A stretch of 64,000 bases of DNA from Zeus faber (GCA_960531495.1 OY482852.1:32535157-32599156); one strand, 5' to 3'; counted from the first letter of the stretch, positions 21,263 to 62,622 are shown. Program-made: numbers and translations. The notes: generated from the letters alone by a model not told the origin.

Positions 21263-22420
21263 GTTTACAGGCCATTGTGATACTGTGTGGTGTAACTGAT
21301 TAATGCGATATACAGAACTTCCATTTAGCGTTTTGATGTCATAACCCTCCCGTTCTGACCTTCCTACTTGTGTTATTTACACTAATGTACTTGACCCATT
21401 CTCTATCGGAAATGTTGGAGCCAAGGCAGCCAACAAAGCCTCCATAGCTCATATGGCTCTTGTCTAATAATGATTGTTTCCTCCCCAGATGAGGACACAG
21501 AATTCCTCACTAATCTTGTTTTTTCCTCTTCTCACAGGGATTCAGCACTGAAATATTGTTGTGGCAAACCAAAGTTTGTAGTGGCAGAGACATTTGGTAC
21601 TGTGTGATCTGCAGAGAGAGCTGAATCTTCCCCGCTAGTTTTTCATTGCTTTGCTTGTTTGACATATGATAAGCACCATTTGTCAAAATGGTTGGATAGT
21701 TAGAGCATTAAGTAAACATTACGATTGTGCCTATAACAATGCAGGAAGAGACGTTTCCACTGCCAGTTTTCTGCATTCTGTTTCAAGTGCTCCTTTCAGA
21801 CACCTCATGATGGGTTCTATTGCGCTGACACCCTGTCACGGTTAACATATTGTTTGGTGATAATTGACTTGTTTTTCATAATGAAATCTCAGTGAAGGTA
21901 AGCTCGACTTAGTCTGCTGAAGTGCTGACCCGGAGACCAATGCGGTTAGGTCTGTTTTCTGTCGAGAAAACCACACAGAAATCCCATCACGACAGTAAAC
22001 CAGTAGTGATCATATTGTTGACTTAGTATTTATCACTTTTGATTCTACTTAATTAATGGATTGTGTTGACAGGATCATGTTCAGGCAACATTTGAGAAAT
22101 GCATTCCAGGAAAATTTGAAAACCCTGCATGATTCTAATGGTATTCTATGAACATTATCTGTTTTATAATTCTGTTGCTACACTAGGGTGCACGCATTTA
22201 CTTTAGGTGCCGAGACTATGGTCGGCCCTTCAGTATAACTGTTTGCGAATCAAATAATTATTCCACGTACCCCACTTTTACAATCACAGACCTAGATCAA
22301 ACAATCTTGTCATAATGTGTGTCTCTCACCCATGTGTTTAAGTCTATGTGCCCAGGTCAAGGCAACCTTACCTGTCCCACATTAAGGAGCACTACACCAT
22401 CAGAGATGTGACCGATAATC
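21263..22420. other. Unassigned sequence
   Basis: More than 1.1 kb without a recognised reading frame or repeat. It could be decayed internal sequence of the retroviral element whose 3' end follows, but no pol or env motif could be read. Confidence 0.4.
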
Positions 22421-23017
22421 ATGGCAGACGGCTACAATTGGTCCTCCCTGGGATCCAAACAGCAGCGGCAAGCCATGCACTCACAACACCAACCACCTCC
22501 GCCACACCAGCTCCAGACTGAGACTGCCCCACCACCTCCCCCCTCACTATGACGCCCTACCACTCTGAGGACACCACCGCATCCCATGCATGGCCGACTC
22601 CCCTCACCTCTGCCACTCCAGTCCACGTGGACTGCTCCCGCACCATCATCGACCAGGACGATTGGATGCGACCCCTCAGCAGCCCCACTATTCCAGACTC
22701 CTCGTCGGATGCAGCCACTCCAAACAACTCTCCACAGGAGGGCCCAAAAACCACAGTGGACACGTTCTTTGCTCAACCTGCCACAAGGGCAGCTATGTCT
22801 TTGTTTGTTTTCTGGCCCCTTCTGGCCAGGGTCCCACAAGCTACAGCCATCCACCTACGTAAAATACGCGTCAGGGAACAACAGCGGATCAGGCGATAAG
22901 GCCCGTCTCAGAGCTAGGGCTCGACTCAAGCAACTGGAATTATACAAAGATCAAGTGGCCATACTCAATATCGCCAATAACAATCTGCGCCAGCAGGTGA
23001 CCACCCTCAATCAATGA
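22421..23017 (+). pseudogene. Unidentified Pro/Gln-rich ORF remnants upstream of an LTR
   Basis: An ATG at 22421 opens a frame (MADGYNWSSLGSKQQRQAMH) closed by TGA at 22550. In the same frame, 22586-23017 stays open, ending in a basic, possibly coiled-coil stretch (KARLRARARLKQLELYKDQV, then LRQQVTTLNQ). The +1 frame from 22549 to 22899 is also open (MTPYHSEDTTASHAWP). Position, just upstream of a polypurine tract and LTR, is where retroviral env or accessory genes lie, but I recognise no family. The high Pro and Ser content could also be compositional. Confidence 0.35.
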
Positions 23018-23510
23018 CTGCTGCAGATTCAGCTGCTGCGAAGGGGGACTTAGTGATATTCGTCGCCAAAAGGCTACCACAGATAATTGGTTTCTTGTGT
23101 ACCTGTTTTATTAAGGTTGTTACTGTGTGAAGGGTTTTATTTGGTATTGTTTTTCTGTTTCTGTTTTTCGATTTTGCATATTTGTATCCATCACAAATAT
23201 TATCGAGTATATGCAGTTTTTTCTGATAACCATAATAAGTATGACTGCTCCAATGTTTATGCATAGCAAACCCCACACCCATATTTCTCAAATAATTCAC
23301 TGATCCTCACACATAACCTACACCACCTACAGTATATCCTTGTAGTATTCTTGTACTCACTACAGTTGTTGTGCTATGTATTTGTTTCGTATATATGTCA
23401 TTGTTATCTATAAGTCATATGTTATAACCAGCATAACCAGTGTTACCACTTAAAGTCTTTCATTCTCAGTCTTTTATCCTTGTTATTTTGTTAGAGTGTG
23501 ACTTTAGAAG

Positions 23511-23526
23511 TCACAAAGGGGGGGAA
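23511..23526 (+). other. Polypurine tract of a retroviral-type element
   Basis: A purine run with seven consecutive G (CAAAGGGGGGGAA) immediately precedes TGTTGTGG, the usual arrangement of a plus-strand primer and U3 start. A small TGACTTTAGAAGTCA palindrome stands just before it. Confidence 0.55.
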
Positions 23527-24010
23527 TGTTGTGGTTAATTTGTTACCCTAATTCATAACACCACATGAAAAGAACCTGTTACATGTTATACTCAAACCAC
23601 CAATACTCAAGATAATTGTATCAAAAAAAAAAAAAAAAGACATGTACATCATTGGAGCCAGGAGAGGGAGCCAAAGTCTAGTGCATCCTGAGGCTAGCAG
23701 AGTGAGCCAAATCTAATGTATCCTGAGGCCAGCAGAGGGAGCCAAAGTCTAGTACATCATGCATCAAAACGCATGATGACAAGACCACAAGCTGTGATTG
23801 GCTCAAACGGAATTTTGATTTATTCATGACACTGAAAGGGGCAGAACATGTAAATGAGCAAGCTTCTCTGTGACTATAACACAGGAGAACAAAGGAGATA
23901 TAATCAGTTGGTTTTCGCAAAGCCAACTCAGAGTTTGCTTTTGTATTTGTTTTTCCAATACACAATAAACTTAATCGCATCAGAATTTGTTTTGTTCCAG
24001 TGGGAGTTTT
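23527..24010 (+). mobile_element. Retroviral-type LTR (3' LTR or remnant)
   Basis: It starts TGTTGTGGTT directly after the polypurine tract. The U3-like part contains about three imperfect copies of a ~36-bp unit (GAGCCAAAGTCTAGTGCATC type) at 23660-23762, like enhancer repeats. A GATATAATC TATA-like motif lies near 23897 and AATAAA at 23964-23969. The right end is uncertain (about 23995-24020), and no second LTR copy was seen in the window. Confidence 0.55.
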
Positions 24011-24039
24011 TTTTCCAAGTTTTGACGCCAGAACAAGTT

Positions 24040-24253
24040 AGAAACGTGTGCAGAGTGGTGGCCCCAGATCTGGACCTTTGTTTAACCACAACATATTACT
24101 ACCAACTGAGGGAAGTATTGTACTGAATGGAGTCCTCTACAGGGTCACCAGAGATCCACTGACAAAACTTAAGCAGCTCCAATGTCCTGCTTGAGTTCCT
24201 GAAATCACAGGCATTGTCTGTTGTTCATGACCTAGCTGGTCTCCAGGGTGAAC

Positions 24254-24301
<48 letters not shown>

Positions 24302-24800
24302 CATCAAAGGTTCTTCTGGTATGACATGAAGAAGGATGTACGCAATCATGTCTGTAACTGCCACAGATTTGTCCTCAGCAAAGACCCTGGAGCCCACAGC
24401 AAAAACCCCTCTGGAGAGAATTAACATCACTGCCCCTCTGGCGCTTGTATGCATTGTTCTGGTCAGCTGAGGATAATAACAACAAGTTTGTGGATGTGCA
24501 AGTGATCACTGATCATTTGAGCGCACGCCTTTCCCTGCCAGCCCCAGAGGGTGAAGAAGGTGGCGAAGAAACTCGGGGACAACTTATTCTGTGTCAACGG
24601 CTTCTCTCAGTGTCTGCATTCTGACCAGGGTGCGAACTTTGAGAGCGAGCTCATCGCTAAACTTCTGCAGCTGGCTGGCGTCAATAAGTCTTGGATCTCC
24701 CCTTACCATCTCATGGGAAACGACGGCACAGAGAGGTTCAACCGCACTCTGGGCAACATGCTACTGAATTGTTTTCTGGCCATTTTCTGAAAGGAAGCTG
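24040..24800 (+). pseudogene. Second Gypsy-type pol fragment (integrase)
   Basis: Around 24225-24410 the sequence reads as an integrase zinc-binding region (FFWYDMKKDVRNHVCNCHRF in one frame). After a frameshift, 24551-24790 encodes SQCLHSDQGANFESELIAKL and GTERFNRTLGNMLLN, the second D and the E of the D-D-E core. The wording differs from the chromovirus at 10-17 kb, so this is another lineage. A (CT)n repeat interrupts it at 24253-24299. Coding stops at 24790. Confidence 0.7.
24253..24299. repeat. (CT)n microsatellite
   Basis: Nearly pure CT dinucleotides inside the Gypsy integrase remnant. Confidence 0.9.
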
Positions 24801-25545
24801 TTTCTTTTTATTTATCTTCTTCATTTCCAGGTGCATGGGGGGCAGTTGGCGATGGGTTGGGCTGTTAAGAGGACTGAGGTCGTAATCATACGTATTTACA
24901 GGGTGATATTGTGGGGTAGTAAATATTTTTGGAAAACACCAAATAACCATCAAATTTTATGAGGAGCATACAATCAATAAAGGAAGAGGTGGCGGGTCGT
25001 CAGAATCTTGGACATCAAATTGGTCGAGAGCTGCCATCGGGCGAGCCATGGCTCCATGGCTACGTACAGGTGAGAAATTGGAAGCAAAAGATGCCAAACA
25101 GAAAGGTGGGAGATATATTGAAAAAATGGCTCGTTTGTGTTCATTTGGGTTCAAGTGTTCATTTGCAAACACTGATGTTCAATTTCATATTTAGGTTTTC
25201 AAGTCAGATTTTACAATTACTTACTGTTTTAGTTTTTTTCCAATTGCTATTTAATTCATTGACTTAGAAAAACTAAAACATTTTTCCCTTTCCTAATGTG
25301 CTTTGACATTTTATTTTGGCAGGGACATCATTCCTTTAACTACTATAATATATATTTTTTTATGAATTTATTTTCAGTTGAGGATATTCCTCAACAGAAA
25401 TACAAACAACCGCTCCTCCTGCGTGAGCACGGTTAAGAGGAGGGCGGTAAAGGTTGTTTGTTTGGGTATATACAGTACTATTTCTCCACTTCATGTACGG
25501 TAAACATAATTTATGCATACTCCGGTACAGGAGGTGGCGGTGTGC
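24801..25545. other. Unassigned sequence
   Basis: No recognised coding or repeat. A small palindrome GTTGAGGATATTCCTCAAC lies at 25377-25395. Confidence 0.4.
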
Positions 25546-25559
25546 AACTTGAAAGTCAA

Positions 25560-25830
25560 TGATTGCAATCCGCCGAAAAACGAAAAATAAGAAGAAGAAG
25601 CAGACCGCGATTGGCTTGGCAGAATTCACTTCCTCATACGTCATACTGTGTTGTGCTGGAGCAGCTGCAGCAATCCATCCATCCATCCATTCATTCATTC
25701 AGAGGATGCTTCTTTACCACTCCCCCTCTCCAGATGTGACACGGGTCCCTTTTCGTTAAAACCTAGTTAACACAATTACCAAAACCTTGCCTCGCCGTCG
25801 CTGGGTTGGCAAGGAGACGCGGAGGAACAG
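25560..25830 (+). promoter_or_regulatory. zdhhc3: Candidate zdhhc3 promoter and non-coding first exon
   Basis: A local rise in CpG (CCGCGA, TACGTC, CGCCGTCGC, GACGCGG) ends with GGAGGAACAG followed by GTGAGC, a good splice donor at 25830/25831. An inverted CCAAT box (ATTGG, 25610-25614) and a CRE half-site (ACGTCA, 25638-25643) lie upstream at distances typical of a TATA-less vertebrate promoter. The first coding exon begins 2.6 kb downstream after a strong acceptor (28399), so a non-coding exon is needed somewhere upstream. There is no direct evidence of transcription. Confidence 0.4.
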
Positions 25831-26397
25831 GTGAGCGGAAGCGATCTATGCTAAAGCTAATGGTACATCTTTACACACCGGCTGCGGCCGGGGCCCACTT
25901 AGAGCATAGACTAGCGCTAGCAATTTCGTGGGGAATAGTAGTGCTCTCCGGATTCCAATAACCGCACGCTTAATCGATTTGACTGACAGGCTGAGGCAGA
26001 GGCAGAGGCTGGATGTTAAGAGATGTTTTACGTTGACGAAGCTCGATGTCACGTGCTGCTGTTTGACCTCTGGTGCTAAACAGTGGTCGAGATTTGACCT
26101 GATGTCAGTTCCATTAGAGCCGCCTGGGGGAAAAGTGCAAAAGAACGGCCATTAAGTCGTAATTCTATGTCGGAATTTTTGGGGCAGATTGTTCTGGCCC
26201 GAGTTTACCCACACGACAGCCCTCACATCACGGCAACATGGCGGCTCTTTGCATTTGACTGATTTATTTATTTGTTGGTTTGTTTGAAAACACCTCAAAT
26301 TTCAATCTCAACTACTGTCGTTTTTAATGTTGTGGCAACGTGTTTTGTAGCTTGTAGAATGCATAAGCTTGACAAATGCATACAACTGCTTGTGTGT

Positions 26398-26414
26398 GTA
26401 TATATGTGTGTATA

Positions 26415-26489
<75 letters not shown>

Positions 26490-26527
26490 ATGTATGTATG
26501 TATATATCTATCCATCCATCCATACAT
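26398..26527. repeat. Compound microsatellite (TA)n(TG)n(TATG)n(CATC)n
   Basis: Successive blocks of TATG, TA, TG, TATG and CCAT repeats. Open frames on both strands through it are artefacts. Confidence 0.95.
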
Positions 26528-26530
26528 ACA

Positions 26531-26825
26531 CACTTGCCGGCCACTTTATTAGGTACACCTGTTCAATTGCTTGTTAACACAAATAGATAATCAGCTAATC
26601 ATATGGCAGCAACTCATTGCATTTAGGCATGTAGACATGGTGAGGATGACTTGCTGAAGTTCAAACCGAGCATCAGAATGGGGAAGAAAGGGGATTTAAG
26701 TTACTTTGAACGTGGCATGGTTGTTGGAGTATTTCAGAGATTTTCACGCACAACCATCTGTTTACAGAGAATGGTCAGAAAAAGAGAAAATATCCAGTGA
26801 GCAGCAGTTGTGTGTGAACGCTATT
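26531..26825 (+). mobile_element. Tc1-like element, 5' fragment
   Basis: It starts with the terminal motif GCCGGCCACTTTATTAGGTA, recognised from a widespread teleost Tc1-like family. It continues through a leader to MGKKGDLSYFERGMVVG, the start of the helix-turn-helix region of its transposase, with a short internal deletion (VVG-VFQRFSRTT). Everything after about 26825 is lost. The first base abuts the microsatellite. Confidence 0.75.
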
Positions 26826-27112
26826 TATAAAACATATATATTTATACATATAATATGAATATTACTACTTGAAATCAAATAATTTCCGTCTGTGAACACT
26901 AAATAATAATAAGTGCAGCCTCTAACATTTCACTAAAATACAAGTTTGATCAAATCAAAAACAGAGTTTGTGGTGTGGTCAGTCTTTGTCGGGATGTCCA
27001 GTCGCTATATTTTACACAATGAATATTGTCCTTGATGCAATGGCATACAGAACCTGTTGTATGCCAAGTATGCTGACAGCACGCATTAAAATAAATAAAA
27101 GTCACTAGGGCT
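26826..27112. other. Unassigned AT-rich intergenic or intronic DNA
   Basis: No feature recognised. Confidence 0.4.
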
Positions 27113-27708
27113 TAGGGATGCAACAATACATGGTATGTTATTGAATTGTTCTGTACACCCCCTACAGTTCAATATGCACTGAGTGGGGCTATGCGACCCT
27201 TTTCAATAGAAACATGTCTACATGGAATGTTTTCGTAAAGAGTGCAATCAATCAAGGTGTCCAGTTAGAAAATAACCCCCTGGGATGGCACTGTCCCTTT
27301 TTATTACAGACATCTTTTCAGACACTCTCTCACTTCCACTCCCGCTCGCCTCACTTCCCTCTGGCCTCTCCTTCCACACTCAGACTCTCCGCCGGGAACA
27401 CACCCCCTAGACACGTGGGCCAATTACCCACTATCCTGGACACCTCCCTTCCAATCAGATTAATTTATGCATATTATAACAACCCACCAATGAACTTCAA
27501 CCCCGTCTCCCCACAGTCATACACACAGTGTTACACTAGTTATATGTGGCAGACTACTATAAAAAACATTTTTACACATTTTTAACTTAAAAAAAATATA
27601 TATATTTGAATGGAAAGAAATAAATGTTAAATATGAAGGTACTGTTACTGTGGCCCAAAAACTGTGATACATACCGAACCATGGGCCCAGTGTTCCGTTG
27701 CATCCCTA
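27113..27708. mobile_element. hAT-like MITE, ~596 bp
   Basis: Ends TAGGGATGCAACAATAC (left) and GTTCCGTTGCATCCCTA (right) are inverted copies of each other over about 12 bp. Flanking 8-mers CTAGGGCT (27105-27112) and GCAGGGCT (27709-27716) agree at 6 of 8 bases, the 8-bp size expected for hAT insertion. The right arm includes ATACCGAACCATGGGCCCAG, typical of non-autonomous hAT elements with GGGATGCA ends. No transposase is encoded. Confidence 0.65.
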
Positions 27709-27863
27709 GCAGGGCTCTATAGATATGTTCTTCTTTCAACATGTCCAGATGACGCGGATTTGAATACAATATATGTATTTAAATTCAAAAGCTTTTTTAA
27801 AAAACCCTCTCAGGCAATTGGTTCTTTGCATTTAATCCTTCCTAGTGTGTTACTTATCTAGGG

Positions 27864-28093
27864 GTGGTGGGCTGTCATGGAACAGCGGCTGGGGCCAACT
27901 CCGGATCTGGACTACCTGCCAATGCTGTGGTCAGGGACATTGGTGGGAGTGTCTAACTCTAACATGCTTGTCTTTAGGGTGAACATGGGGAGAACATGCT
28001 AACTACATATAGAAAGTCGCCAGTCAAATTCGAACCCAGAACCTTCTTGCTGTGATGCAACGTTGTTAATCACTGAGCCACCACACACCGATT
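27864..28093 (-). mobile_element. tRNA-derived SINE
   Basis: On the minus strand: GGTGGCTCAGTGATTAACAA (A box), CACAGCAAGAAGGTTCTGGG, then GGTTCGAATTTGA (a B box), followed by the body with ATGTTCTCCCCATGTTCACC and a GC-rich tail up to 27864. Of the three SINE copies here it has the best preserved pol III boxes. It lies just upstream of the first coding exon of zdhhc3, in the putative first intron. Confidence 0.7.
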
Positions 28094-28399
28094 ATAAGGG
28101 GTACTTCAACATCAAGCATGAGCAGCACCATGGCAAACAGTATATATAAAGCAGATTCTCACTAGCACTAGGTTAGGTTACTAGTGGGTTTCAATAATGG
28201 AGGGTGAAAGTGAAGGACCACTATATGATTCGATCAATAGGCCTTCACTCAAAGGGCTGTATTCAACCAGTCGCAAAGAGGCAGATTTAGTGAGAAGAGT
28301 AAACACAGTAAAAGGATGAAGTGGCTAACAAAAATGGGACCTTTTGTCCTTATAGCCTCTCTCTCTCCTTTCTATCCTCCTCGCCTGTCTCCATCCCAG

Positions 28400-28477
28400 C
28401 ATGCGGTGATTGAAGCGAAACCCTGTAGCCCCAGGTGATGCAGCGGTAGGAGTTGCAGTAGCCAGTTTGGATGAAGG
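28400..28477 (+). other. zdhhc3: Inferred 5' UTR part of first coding exon
   Basis: A long pyrimidine tract (28354-28396) ends in CCCAG at 28395-28399, a strong acceptor, 78 bases before the chosen ATG. An ATG at 28401 is closed by TGA two codons later, so this stretch is non-coding. Confidence 0.5.
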
Positions 28478-58368
<29,891 letters not shown>

Positions 58369-59232
58369 AAGAGAGAGAAAGATGGGGGGTGGGGGGTAGA
58401 TGGTGGGGAAGGGAGATGTCAGCACAGGGAGCTGGCAAGTTGCGACAAAAACAAACCAGTGGGAGGGGGACAGAAGCTACACGCCCCCTCCACGCTCTCT
58501 AACACTCTAACTCACACAAACACTCGCCACCCTCCCTCAGGCAGCGCTTAACTGAGCCGAGTTTCAGAGGAAAATGAACACTTTTTGCTTGTTAATCACA
58601 TGTTGAAGTGCTCCATGATTTACCGTAAATGTTATTTTGAAGCTTTTAATTTCTTATTTTTCCTCCTCCTGTGTGCCCAATAATGCCCTTCTTCTACCCC
58701 CCTCACGCTGGCTGAGGGTCCTGACGTTGGTCCCGTTGCTGTAACACAACCATGACTATATACAACCTTCCAGATGTATACAAAAATGTAAGGAAAGGAA
58801 AAAAAATAAATCGTGTCCCATATCTTTGCAAACTGATCTTTTTCGGTCAAACCAGGAAGATTCGATCAGATTTCTTTTTTTTTTTTCCTGGTGTTTTTTT
58901 GTTTTAAGTAAACAGTTCTTCCTCCTGGTAAAAGCCGGGGTGTTGTTTTTTTTTAACTATTTTTGTGTTACTGCGCAAACAAAAGGCAAGTCATCAGCCT
59001 GCTTTGGTTTGTTGCAGACCTTATCCATTGCATTCTAACAATCAAGCTCAATTTAACTTTCAAGGAGTGTTTCAAGAGTGTGATTACGCACGGCAAGGCT
59101 CTCTAACAAAGCTGATGAAAAACGTGAATTCGTTTTTTGTTTTGCCATTTGAAAAGTTTGTCTCTTTTTGTGATTATTCATGATGATGTGAATTTTGAAA
59201 TGATGCCCCTCAGATATGTTTTTATATATATA
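58369..59232 (+). other. Probable zdhhc3 3' UTR and flank
   Basis: No coding. Candidate poly(A) signal AATAAA at 58805-58810, with T/G-rich sequence 65-95 bases downstream. The transcript may be longer: another AATAAA lies at 62271-62276 beyond two Tc1 elements. Ends at a Tc1 insertion. Confidence 0.4.
58805..58810 (+). terminator. Candidate polyadenylation signal AATAAA
   Basis: Canonical hexamer 437 bases after the zdhhc3 stop codon, embedded in an A-rich stretch. Chance occurrence is possible. Confidence 0.3.
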
Positions 59233-60843
59233 CAGTGGGGCAAAATAGTATTTAGTCAGCCACCAATTGTGCAAGTTCTCCCACTTAAAAAGATGAGAGA
59301 GGCCTGTAATTTTCATCATAGGTACAGTTCAACTATGAGAGACAGAATGGGGGGAAAGAATTGAGGAAATCACATTGTAGGATTTTTAATGAATTAATTG
59401 GTAAATTCCTCGGTAAAATAATTATTTGGTCACCTACAAACAAGCAAGATTTCTGGCTTTCACAGACTTGTAACTTTTTCTTTAAGAGGCTCCTCTGTCC
59501 TCCACTCGTTACCTGTATTAATGGCACCTGTTTGAACTCGTTATCAGTATAAAAGACACCTGTCCACAACCTCAAACAGTCACACTCCAAACTCCACTAT
59601 GGCCAAGACCAAAGAGCTGTCAAAGGACACCAGAAACAAAATTGTAGACCTGCACCAGGCTGGGAAGACTGAATCTGCAATAGGTAAGCAGCTTGTTGTG
59701 AAGAAATCAACTGTGGGAGCAATTATTAGAAAATGGAAGACATACAAGACCACTGATAATCTCCCTCGATCTGGGGCTCCATGCAAGATCTCACCCCGTG
59801 GGGTCAAAATGATCACAAGAACGGTGAGCAAACATCCCAGAACCACACGGGGGACCTAGTGAATGACCTGCAGAGAGCTGGGACCAAAGTAACAAAGGCT
59901 ACCATCAGTAACACACTACGCCGCCAGGGACTCAAATCCTGCAGTGCCAGACGTGTCCCCCTGCTTAAGCCAGTACATGTCCAGGCCCGTCTGAAGTTTG
60001 CTAGAGAGCATTTGGATGATCCAGAAGAGGATTGGGAGAATGTCATATGGTCAGATGAAACCAAAATAGAACTTTTTGGTAAAAACTCAACTTGTCGTGT
60101 TTGGAGGAGAAAGAAAGCTGAGTTGCATCCAAAGAACACCATACCTACTGTGAAGCATGGGGGTGGAAACATCATGCTTTGGGGCTGTTTTTCTGCAAAG
60201 GGACCAGGACGACTGATCCGTGTAAAGGAAAGAATGAAAGGGGCCATGTATCGTGAGATTTTGAGTGAAAACCTCCTTCCATCAGCAAGGGCATTGAAGA
60301 TGAAACGTGGCTGGGTCTTTCAGCATGACAATGATCCCAAACACACCGCCCGGGCAACGAAGGAGTGGCTTCGTAAGAAGGATTTCAAGGTCCTGGCGTG
60401 GCCTAGCCAGTCTCCAGATCTCAACCCCATAGAAAATCTTTGGAGGGAGTTGAAAGTCCGTGTGGCCCAGCGACAGCCCCAAAACATCACTGCTCTAGAG
60501 GAGATCTGCATGGAGGAATGGGCCAAAATACCAGCAACAGTGTGTGAAAACCTTGTGAAGACTTACAGAAAATGTTTGACCTCTGTCATTGCAAACAAAT
60601 GGTTTATAACAAAGTATTGAGATTAACTTTTGTTATTGACCAAATACTTATTTTCAACCATAATTTGCAAATAAATTATTTAAAAATCAGACATGTGAAA
60701 TGTGATTTTCTGGATTTTTTTTTTCTGATTTTGTCTCTCATAGTTGAGGTGAACCTATGATGAAAATAACAGGACTCTCTCATCTTTTTAAGTGGGAGAA
60801 CTTGCACAATTGGTGGCTGACTAAATACTTTTTTACCCCACTG
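59233..60843 (+). mobile_element. Well-preserved Tc1-like element, 1611 bp
   Basis: The ends CAGTGGGGCAAAATAGTATT and, reversed, CAGTGGGGTAAAAAAGTATT are inverted repeats that continue for nearly 100 bp (CACCAATTGTGCAAGTTCTC, CCCACTTAAAAAGATGAGAG). TA duplications lie at 59231-59232 and 60844-60845. The transposase inside is disabled by one frameshift only. It is the youngest-looking DNA transposon in the window. Confidence 0.93.
59599..60620 (+). pseudogene. Tc1-like transposase, single frameshift
   Basis: The frame starts [20 protein letters not shown] (59599) with a paired-like helix-turn-helix region ([20 protein letters not shown]) and stops at TAG 59857-59859. A frame shifted by one base, open from 59781 to 60620, carries the rest: [13 protein letters not shown] (first D), [18 protein letters not shown] (second D) and [18 protein letters not shown] (E 34 residues on), the D-D34-E triad. 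The overlap of the two frames is in the CACGGGGGACC run at 59846-59856, so one extra G is the likely cause. About 340 residues in total, normal for Tc1. A neighbouring reading TVSKHPRTT is preserved, so the rest of the protein looks intact. Confidence 0.9.
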
Positions 60844-60845
60844 TA

Positions 60846-61130
60846 TATGTGTGTGTGTGTGTGTATATGGTGGCTGGGCTGTGCCTGCACTCCACTAAAG
60901 GCATTTAACTAACTATTACACCCAACTACTCGCACTATTAACATACTAAATGGCTAATTTGCACTTTTTAATCCTTTTTTATGTTTGAGGTTTATCCTCT
61001 TCTGTTGAACAATGTGAATTTTCTCGATTTGTTTTATATAATGTATCCTTTGTTTTAAGACTGCATGGTACAGAGGAAGGATATCTATATGTAGGTGAAA
61101 CTCTGCTGGTACAGTAGGTTTGGTTCGCAA
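60846..61130. other. Spacer with short (TG)n
   Basis: A short TG repeat (60847-60863) follows the Tc1. The remainder has no recognised content. Confidence 0.5.
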
Positions 61131-62622
61131 ACCATTAAGACCCCTTCCTTTTTTCCACATTTTGTGACCTCATAAACTTAGGCAAAAAAAACCATACCTC
61201 ATCAATCTACATATAATGGTGCAAGTGGACAATTTTTTTGCAAGTGTATTAGACATAATTATAACATTTACATATTTACTCACTCAGTACTTTGTTGAAG
61301 CACCTTTGTCAGTGATTAGTGTATTCTTGGTTATAATGCTGCAAGCTTGGCAACCTGTATTTGGGGAGCTTCTACCATTCTCTGCAGATCATCGCTGCAG
61401 TTATTTTCAGCTCTCCAGAGATGTTACATCGATGATCATTTCAAGTCCGGGCTCTGGCTGTGCTCGTTCATATACTAGCCAAGAAGCAACTTCTATGTCT
61501 TGTTTATGTGCTTAGCGTCATCGTCCTGATGGAAGGTGCACCTTCGCCCCTGTCTGAGGTCCTGAGCGCTCTGGAGCAGGTTTTCATCAAGGATCTCTCT
61601 GTACTTTTGCTCAATTGATTTTTCTCTCAACCCTGACTAATCTCCCAGTCCCTGTTGATGCAAAATATCCACACAGCATGATGCTGCCCCCACCAGGCGT
61701 CACTTGCAGGGATTGGCTAGGTGATGAGTGGTGCCCGGTTTGACGCTTGGTTCGAGTTAATTCTTGGTTTAACTAGTTCAGATAATCTTGTTTCTTGTGA
61801 CCTGAGCTCTTTAGGTGCCTTTTGGCAAATTCCTGTTGGTCGTGCATTTTACTGGGGAGTGGCTTCCATCTGGTCACTCTACTATAATAAAGTCCTAATT
61901 GGTGAAGTTCTGCAGAGATGTTTGTCCTTCTGGAAGGTTCTCCCATCATTTACCATCACCATCCTTGATCTCCTCCACTGATTGCTCAGTTTGGCGAGGC
62001 GGCCACCTCGACGAGCAGTTTTGGTGGTTGCAACGTTGTGTGTTTGTGCAACCTGCACAAACACAGTACTTCACCATCCTAATTAGCTGTGACACTAAAA
62101 CAGACTGACCTGCCAACTGATTACCACCCTGTTACTGCGCTGTGGCAGAGACGATGACTCACACCTGTGACATCAACAACCGATATGTAACATGTGTGTA
62201 TATATATGGAAACAGGCTGTTTTCTTTACTCACAAACTTAAAACACTGCCCTTACCTTCAATGCCTGTAAAATAAAGTTTGCTTTTTTTTTTTTTTACCT
62301 TTTTTTCTTTTGAAATTATCTTTTCCATAAGCCCAACATTTTTAAATATATACATAAATAAAACCCTGATAGTTCCACTTTAGAATTATGACGGACCTTC
62401 AATGCTGCAGAACTTTCTTGGTACCCTTCCCCAGATCTGTGCTTTGACTCATTCCTCTCTGAGGTCTACTTTGGCTGGGCTTTTGCTCTGACATGCACTA
62501 TCAACTGTGGGGCCTTTACATAAATTGCTGTTTGCCTTTCCAAGTCATGCCCACCATTAACACTGGTGGGCTCCAATCAGCTCTTGTAACAAAATGTGGA
62601 AAAAGTGAAGGGGTCTGAATGC
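61131..62622 (-). pseudogene. Decayed Tc1-like element
   Basis: The ends CATTAAGACCCCTTCCTTTT (left) and, reversed, CATTCAGACCCCTTCACTTT (right) are imperfect inverted repeats. The minus-strand body matches a common teleost Tc1 transposase text (for example GAAAACCTGCTCCAGAGCGC near 61563-61583 and GCATGATGCTGCCCCCACCA region on the + strand), but with many deletions. Roughly 62030-62390 is foreign to it, containing a perfect hairpin at 62039-62065 and an AATAAA at 62271. No usable reading frame survives. Confidence 0.75.
62039..62065. repeat. Perfect 12-bp inverted repeat, 3-base loop
   Basis: TGTGTTTGTGCA, loop ACC, exact reverse complement; located at the start of the foreign segment in the decayed Tc1. 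Confidence 0.93.

Noticed and set aside
28020..28093. A tRNA gene suggested by A- and B-box-like motifs
   Set aside because: The sequence continues into a SINE body found twice more in the window and lacks a foldable cloverleaf; it is a SINE head.
62271..62276. AATAAA as the main zdhhc3 polyadenylation signal
   Set aside because: It lies 3.9 kb past the stop codon, inside foreign sequence within a decayed Tc1; possible but unsupported.
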